DNA of 64,000 nucleotides from Taishania sp037189645 (GTDB lineage: Bacteria > Bacteroidota > Bacteroidia > Flavobacteriales_D > Crocinitomicaceae). The position numbers were made by a program, and so were the translations under genes. The stretch is taken from the NCBI GenBank assembly GCA_037189645.1, contig JBBCIY010000007.1, positions 62,001 to 126,000 of the forward strand, read 5' to 3'. Below, in pieces: positions 1 to 8,400 of the stretch. The notes below the pieces were generated by a model that saw only the letters and a list, made by a program, of their open reading frames with translations, was not told where the DNA came from and ran no database searches. Positions within the stretch are counted from its first letter, which is position 1, and each line of letters opens with the position of its first letter.

Positions 1-266
1 AATTCGAAGTTTTGTTTACACCCGGACACGCACCCGGACATGTTGTTTTCTACAATGCCGCAACTAATTTTGTGATCAATGGAGATGTACTGTTCCAGGG
101 AAGCTTCGGTCGTGTGGATCTGCCCGGCGGTGACCTGGAAACCTTAAAGCGGTCTATTTTCACGGTGATGTTCGCGCTCCCGGATGAAACGGTCGTTTAC
201 TGCGGACACGGACCATCTACAACAATCCAGCGTGAAAAGGCATTCAATTACATCTTAAATTTTTAA
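1..266 (+). CDS. MBL-fold metallo-hydrolase, C-terminal part (cut by window edge)
   Basis: This is the last 88 or so residues of a metallo-beta-lactamase-fold hydrolase of the hydroxyacylglutathione-hydrolase-like type; the 5' part lies before the window, and the first full codon is at position 3. Visible family motifs are TPGHAPGH (a metal-binding His), NGDVLFQGSFGRVDLPGG (a metal-bridging Asp and the GRxDxPGG turn) and CGHGPSTT (the last metal His). The N-terminal HxHxDH motif is not in the window. These enzymes are usually cytoplasmic, dinuclear-metal thioesterases; the substrate cannot be told here. The next gene starts 7 nt downstream on the same strand, so the two are probably cotranscribed. 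Confidence 0.88.
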   Translation, partial: FEVLFTPGHAPGHVVFYNAATNFVINGDVLFQGSFGRVDLPGGDLETLKRSIFTVMFALPDETVVYCGHGPSTTIQREKAFNYILNF

Positions 267-273
267 TTGAAAC

Positions 274-1386
274 GTGCGCATCGCTATCAATACCCGTTTC
301 TTATTATCTGCCAAAATGGAGGGATTCGGATGGTACACCTACGAAGTGTCCAGACGACTCGTTGAGCAGTACCCGGAACATGATTTCTTTTTCTTTTTCG
401 ACCGTCCATACGACAACCGGTTCATTTTCGGTCCGAATGTTACGCCTGTAGTGCTCTATCCGCCAGCCAGGCACCCGGTTTTATTCTATACCTGGTTTGA
501 ATGGTCTGTAAAACGGGCTCTGAAAAAATACCGGATCGACCTGTTTTTTTCCCCGGATGGCTACTTGTCGCTCAATTCACCCGTGAAACAGGTGGGAGTA
601 ATTCATGACCTGAGCTTTGTCCATTACCCGGATGATATTCCAAAACTCCCGTTAAAATACCTGCAGCATTACTTTCCGAAATTTGCGAGGAAAGCGAATC
701 ACATCATTACCGTATCCGAATTTTCCAGGCAGGATATCATCAAAACCTACAGAGTCGATTCCGGTAAAGTCACTGCTATCTGGAATGGCGCTTCCGATGC
801 ATTCAAACCATTGACGGAAGCAGAAAAACAAATCATAAAATCCACCTATACCTCAGGGGATGATTATTTCCTGTTCGTCGGGGCGCTTCATCCCAGGAAG
901 AACCTCATCCGCCTTGCCAGAGCATTCGAGCTGTTCAAGCAACGCACCAGGTCGAAAACCAAACTGCTGATCGTAGGGGAAATGCTGTGGAAAAACAAAG
1001 AATTCAAGGAGGCTATTTCTTCTGAAAATCAATCTGAAATAATGTTCACAGGACATCTCTCCCTTGAAGAACTGACAAAAGTGATGGGAAGCGCGAAGCT
1101 GTTTACATTCATCCCGTATTTTGAAGGGTTCGGAATTCCCCTGGCAGAAGCAATGAAATGCGGAACACCGATTTTGTCGGGGAACCTCTCGGCACTACCG
1201 GAGGTTGCAGGAGAAGCGGCTGAATACTGTGATCCGTTCAATATCCGGGAAATAGCAGAAAAGATGATCGATCTGGATGCCAACCCGGCACGGTTAAAAG
1301 AGCTTTCCGAAGCAGGCCTGGAACGTTCAGGACAATTCAGCTGGGACAAATGCGCTGCTGAAGTAGCAAAAGTACTGGGATTGTAA
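274..1386 (+). CDS. Glycosyltransferase family 4 (GT-B fold)
   Basis: A 370-residue GT4 glycosyltransferase that uses a nucleotide sugar as donor. The N-terminal Rossmann-like half runs to about residue 165. The C-terminal donor-binding half carries the segment YFEGFGIPLAEAMKCGTPI near residues 282-300, with the EX7E pair typical of retaining GT-B enzymes. FVGALHPRKN near residue 200 is the usual phosphate-binding loop of the family. It starts with GTG seven bases after the hydrolase stop and ends 16 bases before the convergent tamL stop. A role in surface polysaccharide or LPS synthesis is inferred from family only; acceptor and donor are unknown. Confidence 0.9.
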   Translation: MRIAINTRFLLSAKMEGFGWYTYEVSRRLVEQYPEHDFFFFFDRPYDNRFIFGPNVTPVVLYPPARHPVLFYTWFEWSVKRALKKYRIDLFFSPDGYLSLNSPVKQVGVIHDLSFVHYPDDIPKLPLKYLQHYFPKFARKANHIITVSEFSRQDIIKTYRVDSGKVTAIWNGASDAFKPLTEAEKQIIKSTYTSGDDYFLFVGALHPRKNLIRLARAFELFKQRTRSKTKLLIVGEMLWKNKEFKEAISSENQSEIMFTGHLSLEELTKVMGSAKLFTFIPYFEGFGIPLAEAMKCGTPILSGNLSALPEVAGEAAEYCDPFNIREIAEKMIDLDANPARLKELSEAGLERSGQFSWDKCAAEVAKVLGL

Positions 1387-1402
1387 CCCGTCATTCTTTA
1401 TC

Positions 1403-4129
1403 TTAGAACGGATACCCGATACCAAAATGAAATACAGGAGTGAACGGTTTCGGTACTTTTGATAAATCCAGTCCCGGTGTGTTATCAAGCTCTTCATTAA
1501 ACGCAGATCGTGACTGGAAGATCCATTTCGACCCGTTGGGCAATGACGGATTCAGAAGCGGGATTCCAAAGTCGAGACGAACCACAAAGAAATCCAGGTC
1601 TACACGCAGACCGATTCCCCCGGAAACTGCCATCTGCTTGTACCAGTCCTTTGAAAATTGAGACCCGGGACGGTTGACGTCTTCTTTCCAGGTCCACACG
1701 TTTCCAACGTCAGAAAAAACCGCTGCTTTAAAGATTCCTCCCAAAGAAAACCGGTATTCGGCAAACGCCGCAATCCTGATATCACCGATCTGGGTGGCCG
1801 TTCTCGTAGGATCCAGGTAATATTTATACACACCCGGACCCAGTGCTCTCGCACGCCATCCCCTGTTGTCATTGGCTCCTCCTCCGAAAAACCCGTAATC
1901 ATACGGCAGGGAGGTCTGCGTGTTTCCATACGGCATCCCCGCTCCGGCCAGGAAACGCATATTGAGGCTTCTCTTTTTGCCGATCGGCTGCGCATAGATT
2001 ACTTCATTATCCAGTCGCAAGAATTGTGAGTAACCCAATCCAAAAATAGTCCGTTGCCCCATGTCATTGGTGTCCTGGTAATTTTTAAACAGGGAAAGGA
2101 AATTTCCGGAAGGGTCAAAGGAAACCTTGTAATAGATATTTGACTTTGACTTCTTGTTTTTCTTTTCAGTCGTATTGTATTCGTATGTTATTTTCCAGTC
2201 CTGCCAGATAAACTGGTCACTGTATGTATTACGCAGGAAGACATCGTTCAGCTGGTTGAGTTTGTTCTCAAAATCAGCTGATGGATCGATACTGATGTAC
2301 TTGATAACCGAAGTCGTCGGCAGACCAATCGTAAATATCTGTGTTTCGGCTCCGTAAAAGCGCCACAGGTAACTGAACTGTAAACTTCTCCGCTTGAAAT
2401 CGTCCCTGTTCTGGAAATTCCAGGATGCTGACAAGATCGTACGGGCACGTTGTCTTTTGGCCATGTACATGGCACGTCTCAGAGGCAGCAAGCCCGGCAG
2501 GTCCAGCTTTACGCCCGGCTCGAATTCAAACGTGTTAAAGCTACGCCCGGCTTTTTCAATTTTCTGGCCATCCACCGACTCATCAAAAATAGCAGGTTGT
2601 GATTCAAAACCTCCACTCAGTGTAAACGTGAGTTTTTCCGCCCCCCTGAACAAGTTCCTGTTGCTGTAATTCAGAGAAGCCGACACCCCTAGAAAACCAT
2701 TGGAGTTGGTCGCCTTCGGCTCAAAGCTGAAATACTGCTTTTCGGCGGGGACCAAATAATAGTGAACATCAACCAGGTTTGTCCCAGGGATTTCTATCAG
2801 CCTGGGTTTTATGGATGAAAACACATCCAGCTGCAGCAAACGTGTGTAAGAACGATCCAGGTAATACTGCTTGTAATAATTGTCGTGTTCAAGGTAATTC
2901 TGCAGCTCAATGATTCCCGGTTTTACGAACATTTTCCCATTGTAGTAGAAGTGTGCGATGCGGTGAATGTTCAGCGTGTCGACATCTTTGGGAATGCCTC
3001 TCCTGGCTTTTTCATTCCTGTTGAAATAAATCTGTCTGAACAGGAATGTATCTGTCAGTGTCATGTTATCATTTGTAACAGGATCCAGCCCCATTTCGTT
3101 GAGCCGGGTCTTGTAATTCCCTTTCATCATGATCGTATCCTGGATATGGAAGAAAACATCGTTGACCAAAAACGACCGGTAAGGAACTGTGATCATGCTG
3201 TCCGGGTAATCCTGCGATTTGACCATTCGTTCAGCAAAACGGACACCGACTTTTACCTTGTAATCTCCCAAAGTAGTATCGGCTTCGTAGTCAATGCTTG
3301 AAAAATTGAACTCATAGATCGATTCATCCCTCATTAGTTCCGCTACATCGCTCCGGTGTTTGTCCATCATATCGGAATCCAGCGGCTTCCCTTTCAACGA
3401 TTCCACTTTTCCTTTCTTAATGAACTGTTCATATGAGCTCAGAACAGAAGTATTCGTTCCCCTGACATAAACGGTATCGATGTAATACCTTCTCCCGGGA
3501 TGCACGTAGTACTTTGCAATCGCTTTTTTGTTGCTTTTGTAGATTACCTCTCCATCCACCGAACCGTAATAGTAGCCTTTTTTCCTGAGAAATACCTGCA
3601 ATTGCTCGATTGACTTTTCATAGTAGATCGTATCAAAGATGACAGGCGGCTCTCCAAACTTGTATTTCAGCCATTCCCGGAAGAACATCCTCGGATCAAC
3701 CGAATCTTTAAGAGGAATTACCCGGCGGGTGTACCATTCCTTTCCTTTCCTCTTGGCTCTTTCGATGCGCTTTGTATTGATCCTGTTTTCCTTTTCTCTT
3801 ATTTCCCTGTTCTTAATCCGTATTTTCTCGTTTTTACGAATCCGTTTCTCTGCCACTTTTGTCGAATCAATAGCGTTGTATGCCGCCAATTTGATCTTCA
3901 TACCAAACGTTTTGTAGTTGGGTTGCTGCCTGATGATATCAGCCAGGTCATCATCACTCAGTTCGCTTTTATCTGCTTCGACAACATTCTTTTTCAATAA
4001 ATATTTACCTTCAGGTACATATTTGGTTTGTTTGCATCCCACAGTAATGAGTGCAACAATCGTCATAAAAATGACTACTATGGTTGTAAATCGGCTCAAT
4101 TTCTTAATTTCGGAACAAAAATAATACAA
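1403..4129 (-). CDS. tamL: TamL-type BamA/TamA-family outer-membrane lipoprotein
   Basis: A protein of up to 908 residues with a lipoprotein signal (hydrophobic stretch then ITVGC) followed by KYVPEGKYLLKKN, the typical start of the Bacteroidota TamA-like lipoprotein TamL. Residues from about 30 to 430 hold POTRA-like repeats, with a Lys/Arg-rich helical insert near 80-130. The rest looks like a 16-strand Omp85 barrel, with a conserved GGANDNRGWRARALGPG loop and a terminal GIGYPF ending in an aromatic residue. TamL works with TamB in outer-membrane biogenesis; tamB is not in the window. The start is uncertain: 4129 is a TTG and overlaps a TAnnTTTG-like box (4116-4123), while a TTG at 4099 gives a more normal signal peptide. 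The divergent methyltransferase starts 8 bases away, an arrangement seen in relatives. Confidence 0.88.
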   Translation of the reverse strand: MYYFCSEIKKLSRFTTIVVIFMTIVALITVGCKQTKYVPEGKYLLKKNVVEADKSELSDDDLADIIRQQPNYKTFGMKIKLAAYNAIDSTKVAEKRIRKNEKIRIKNREIREKENRINTKRIERAKRKGKEWYTRRVIPLKDSVDPRMFFREWLKYKFGEPPVIFDTIYYEKSIEQLQVFLRKKGYYYGSVDGEVIYKSNKKAIAKYYVHPGRRYYIDTVYVRGTNTSVLSSYEQFIKKGKVESLKGKPLDSDMMDKHRSDVAELMRDESIYEFNFSSIDYEADTTLGDYKVKVGVRFAERMVKSQDYPDSMITVPYRSFLVNDVFFHIQDTIMMKGNYKTRLNEMGLDPVTNDNMTLTDTFLFRQIYFNRNEKARRGIPKDVDTLNIHRIAHFYYNGKMFVKPGIIELQNYLEHDNYYKQYYLDRSYTRLLQLDVFSSIKPRLIEIPGTNLVDVHYYLVPAEKQYFSFEPKATNSNGFLGVSASLNYSNRNLFRGAEKLTFTLSGGFESQPAIFDESVDGQKIEKAGRSFNTFEFEPGVKLDLPGLLPLRRAMYMAKRQRARTILSASWNFQNRDDFKRRSLQFSYLWRFYGAETQIFTIGLPTTSVIKYISIDPSADFENKLNQLNDVFLRNTYSDQFIWQDWKITYEYNTTEKKNKKSKSNIYYKVSFDPSGNFLSLFKNYQDTNDMGQRTIFGLGYSQFLRLDNEVIYAQPIGKKRSLNMRFLAGAGMPYGNTQTSLPYDYGFFGGGANDNRGWRARALGPGVYKYYLDPTRTATQIGDIRIAAFAEYRFSLGGIFKAAVFSDVGNVWTWKEDVNRPGSQFSKDWYKQMAVSGGIGLRVDLDFFVVRLDFGIPLLNPSLPNGSKWIFQSRSAFNEELDNTPGLDLSKVPKPFTPVFHFGIGYPF

Positions 4130-4137
4130 AAGAGGAC

Positions 4138-4869
4138 GTGAAAGTATTATCGAATAACAAGATAAAACAAATTCGTAGTTTACACCAAAAAAAATTCAGG
4201 GATGAACTGCGGTTATTCCTAGTTGAAGGAGAGAAAATGGTGCTTGAGGTATTGGCATCCATCCCCGGACAGGTCGAATTTTGTGCCGCAACGAATGACT
4301 TTAAGGCAAATGACTATCCAGGTATTGAGTTTTATCATTGTGACGAAGATACACTGAAACGTTGTTCCACGTTAAAGACTCCCAATAAAGTAATCGCAGT
4401 CGTAAAAAAACCGGTCTTCCGGGAAGAATCTGCTTCGTTTGTACTTGCACTGGACTCCGTTCAGGACCCCGGAAATATGGGAACGATCATGCGCCTGGCA
4501 GACTGGTTCGGGGTAAAGCAGATCGTCTGCTCCAACACCACTGTCGATTGTTTTAATCCCAAAGTCATTCAGGCTTCCATGGGGGCTTTTTTACGGGTGA
4601 ACGTGGTCTATACCGACTTAAAAAGATACCTTGATTCAGCAGGTCATCTGCCTGTTTACGGTGCATTGCTGGAAGGAGAAAACGTTTATAAGCAATCGTT
4701 GGCTCCTGCCGGGATCTTGCTGATGGGAAATGAAGGGAGCGGTATTTCAGCCGAGCTTTTACCGTGCATCACGCATCCTGTTTCCATTCCCAGGTTCGGA
4801 CAGGCCGAGTCTCTGAACGTGTCGGTGGCAACAGGAATATTGTTATCGGAATTCTACAGGGATCAATGA
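4138..4869 (+). CDS. TrmH/SpoU-family RNA 2'-O-methyltransferase
   Basis: A 243-residue SPOUT methyltransferase that transfers a methyl group from S-adenosylmethionine to a ribose 2'-OH of rRNA or tRNA. The N-terminal substrate-binding domain (residues 1-95) has LFLVEGEKMV. The C-terminal knot domain shows all three motifs: DPGNMGTIMRLADWFG near 112-127, LLMGNEGSGIS near 193-203, and IPRFGQAESLNVSVATG near 218-234. The likely start is a GTG at 4138, eight bases from the divergent tamL start. The stop is directly next to the convergent stop of the SiaB-like gene. The target nucleotide is not known. Confidence 0.92.
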   Translation: MKVLSNNKIKQIRSLHQKKFRDELRLFLVEGEKMVLEVLASIPGQVEFCAATNDFKANDYPGIEFYHCDEDTLKRCSTLKTPNKVIAVVKKPVFREESASFVLALDSVQDPGNMGTIMRLADWFGVKQIVCSNTTVDCFNPKVIQASMGAFLRVNVVYTDLKRYLDSAGHLPVYGALLEGENVYKQSLAPAGILLMGNEGSGISAELLPCITHPVSIPRFGQAESLNVSVATGILLSEFYRDQ

Positions 4870-5451
4870 TCACTCCCTGCCCAGCTCCACTTCCATGACC
4901 AGGAATGCCTTTTGGGTAGGCAGATCATAGATCCGGTATTGAAGATCCCGCGCTGATTTTATGCGCATTGTTACAATTCCCAGTCCCGCACCGCCTTTCT
5001 GAGAGATATACCCGTTTTTCAGTATGCTCAGGTAAAGCTGCTTTAACTCCTCTTCACTGTGGTTGTTGATATTCCCCAGATAGGTTTTTACAGGGGAACG
5101 GTCTTCCGGCTCAACAATATTTCCCAGAAGGATCTTATAGGTTGTTTCATTCCGGGCAATGATGAGGAAAGCCATCTGGGAGCCATTTTCTTCGGTTCCT
5201 CCGTGAATATAGACATTCTGAAGGCCTTCGATCAGGATGCTAAACATCCGTTTGATGACGTACCTTTTGTCTCCAAGCTTTGTCATCATTTGCTCAACTC
5301 CATCGGCAAAACTGCGGATCAGGTCAACAGAAAACTCTCCGTAATACTTAAGCAATACCTCATACCCCAGATCATCTTCATAGATGGATATGTAGGACTG
5401 ATAGATCGTGTCTATCGAAATGCTTGTATTTTTCTGAATGTCTAACATCAC
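4870..5451 (-). CDS. SiaB-family (GHKL) kinase-like protein
   Basis: A 193-residue protein resembling the SiaB family (DUF6272), which has a GHKL-type ATPase fold related to anti-sigma factor kinases. The N-box appears as ILIEGLQNVYIHGG near residues 70-83 and the G-box as QKGGAGLGIVTMRIKSA near 151-167. In Pseudomonas SiaB phosphorylates the STAS protein SiaC, opposed by the phosphatase SiaA. No SpoIIE phosphatase or STAS partner is encoded here, so it is an orphan in this window. The gene starts about 35 bases upstream of the stop codon of nothing else on its strand, so it appears monocistronic. Its stop abuts the methyltransferase stop. Kinase activity is inferred from family. Confidence 0.8.
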   Translation of the reverse strand: MMLDIQKNTSISIDTIYQSYISIYEDDLGYEVLLKYYGEFSVDLIRSFADGVEQMMTKLGDKRYVIKRMFSILIEGLQNVYIHGGTEENGSQMAFLIIARNETTYKILLGNIVEPEDRSPVKTYLGNINNHSEEELKQLYLSILKNGYISQKGGAGLGIVTMRIKSARDLQYRIYDLPTQKAFLVMEVELGRE

Positions 5452-5486
5452 AGTGAATTATAGACAACAATATTAAAGTGTTTTTA

Positions 5487-8400
5487 TCAAGGTGTATACA
5501 CTACATGAACAAAACCGTGTTTCTGATTACCATCGGGCAGCTTTACCATGTATGTATATACTCCTTCCGTCACCTGGTTGCCGGACAGATCCTTCCCGCT
5601 CCAGGTATTATCGTAATTATCACTTGTATAGATCAGGTTACCCCACCTGTTCAGAATCACCAGCTTTGTATTCGGAACGAGTCCTTTCAGCTCAAAGAAA
5701 TCATTGATTCCATCGCCATTCGCGGTTATGATATTCGGAGCTTCCAGGTCGGAAATTACTTCGATTATCACGCTCACAGAATCAACACATCCGTTTACAT
5801 CAACCACTGTCAAAGTAACCGTATAAAATCCATCCTGCGTAAAGACATAACCAGGATGCTGTGTTGCTATGCTTGCGGTATCGATCTGCCAGTTCCAGCC
5901 AGTAATGTTTCCTGTCGACGCGTCGCTGAACTGAACCAGATCATTGACAAACACAGGGTTCGGAGCATATGAGAACTGGGCATTGATGAATACGTCTTCC
6001 AGTACCGTAATAGGAGTTCCGGTCTGCGTACATCCGCTGGCATCGGTAACAGTCAGGGTATACACACCAGCAGTAAGACCAGAGATATCAAGGGTAGTGT
6101 ACAACCCTCCGTTCCAGGAATACGTATACGGAGCCGTTCCTCCCGTAACGGTAAGCCCGGTAATGCTTCCTCCTTCCACACAATTTTCATTCAATACAAC
6201 CGGGTTTCCACCGATAACCGGCAGCGCCGGAGCTGTAATTGTATAAGGAGGACTTGTTGCAGTACATCCGTTCGCATCTTCCACTACAAGTGTGTAAACG
6301 CCCGGATCCAGATCGGATACATCAATAGTAGCGCTGGATTCTCCATTCCACTCGTATGTATAAGGGCCTGTTCCACCTGTCACAGACAACCCTGAAACAG
6401 AACCTCCTGCCTGACAGGTAGCACCGGTTACAACAGCAGTACCTGTGATCATCGGTACATTGCCGCTGTTAATCGTATGAGGTCCGCTTGTCACAACACA
6501 TCCATTCGCATCGGTAATGGTCAATGTATATACCCCGGCTGATACATTCACAAGATCTGTACCGGCAGATGTATTTCCATTCCACTCATACGTATAGGGC
6601 TGTGCACCTCCGAAAACCGAAATCCCCGTAATGCTTCCTCCCTCGTTGCATGTCGCGTCCGTTATTACAGGAGTACCTCCAAATATAGGTGGTGCTTCTT
6701 CCTGGATCGTGTGCGGGCCGCTACTGACAGTACAACCGGCATTATCCGTTACTGTAAGCGTATATTGCCCGGCATCTGCACCTGTCAGGTCCGGTGTAAG
6801 GCTCGGATCAGTATTCCAGACATAAACGTATGGCGACGTACCTCCGGAAACGGTCAGGCCTGTGATGGAACCCTGGGAAGTGCACGTTACATTCGTGATC
6901 ACCGGAGTTCCGTTTATAACCGGCATTTCAGAAGATTCAACAGTAAACAGCGAACTGGTTGCCACACAACCGTTCGCATCGGTTACTGTAAGTGTATAAT
7001 CTCCCGGAACAGCATTTGTCAGGTCAATTGTCGGGGTTGTTACGGAATTCCACTCATACGTATATGGAGCGACTCCATCCGACACTGTCAGCCCTGTAAT
7101 TGATCCGTTTGAAATACAGGTAGCATCTGTAATAACAGCCGTTCCTCCGATCACAGGCTCGCTATCCGCCCCGATCTGGTGAGGTCCCGACTGAACCACA
7201 CATCCGTTGTCATCAGTCACGGTCAGGGTATAGTCTCCCGCAGGGGAATCGGACAGATCCGGTCCGGTCGTTGTTGTACCATTCCATGCGTAGGTGTATG
7301 GAGCAACTCCACCTGTAGCAGATAGTCCTGTTATTGAACCTCCGTTATTGCAGTTTTCGTTTGTAATTGCCGGTGTTCCCGTTATAGAAGGTTCCGGTGC
7401 CGTTCCGATGACATGAGGGCCACTCTGTGCCGTACATCCGTTCGCATCTGTAACAATCAATGTGTAGCTGCTCGCCGGAGCAGAAAGATCCTGATCCACT
7501 GAGGCGACACCATTCCATTCATAGCTTGTGATAGCTGCCACTGAGGTAATTGTCAAACCAGTAATTGTTCCGTTCTCCGTACACGTTTCAGCCGTAATCA
7601 CCGGAGTTCCCCCGATAGAAGGACCGCCAACACCGCTTATGGTATAAGGGCCGCTCTGTGCGGTACAACCATTCTCATCAGTCACCAACAACGTATAATT
7701 TCCGGCAGAAGCATTGGACAATCCTGGTCCGGATGTTGTCGTACCGTTCCAGGAATAGGCTAATGTTCCCGTACCTCCCGAAACCGTAAGCCCGGAGATG
7801 GAACCTCCTGTATTACAGGTTGCATCCACAACGGTTGCCGTTCCCGAAATAACAGGATTGGAGCCAACAACAACTGTCACAGGTTTCCTGAATGTTCCCG
7901 GACAGTTGCCCACGTAATAGGTTGTCGTGGACGTTAACACAGGAGTATTGAATGTCGTTCCGGTCGCAACGGGCGAACCTCCAAACGGAGAAGTGTACCA
8001 GGCAATACCGGAACCTCCCGGCAATGTCCCCGATACCGAAGCGGTCAAGGTTGCTGTCTGGCTTCCGCAGATCGTATCATTTGAAGCAATGATATCAAAT
8101 GCCGGAGCTGCCAGGTTGGTCAGCCCCACCCCTCCTCCGGTCGCACCGTTCATAGGGAAAGCCGAAGACATGGAGTTCTGGGTAGTATTTCGCAGTGTAC
8201 CACCGGGAGCGCCGCCAACAACTGAAGTTACAGGAGCTCCGGATGTAAAAGCAATTCCTCCTCCGGCACCACCGGCACCTGGTCCGCAAATTTCATTGGG
8301 CCCGGTATCTACGGCAGCGATCCTCAGGTCTTGCGTGCCTCCATTACCTCCATTGGCGATCAAGCTGATCGTACCCGGTATGGGGTTCATGTTCCTGATA

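Noticed and set aside
5988..7856. Repeats as a CRISPR array or a mobile element
   Set aside because: The 234-base unit is in-frame protein-coding (SprB-type), with no spacers, inverted ends or transposase.
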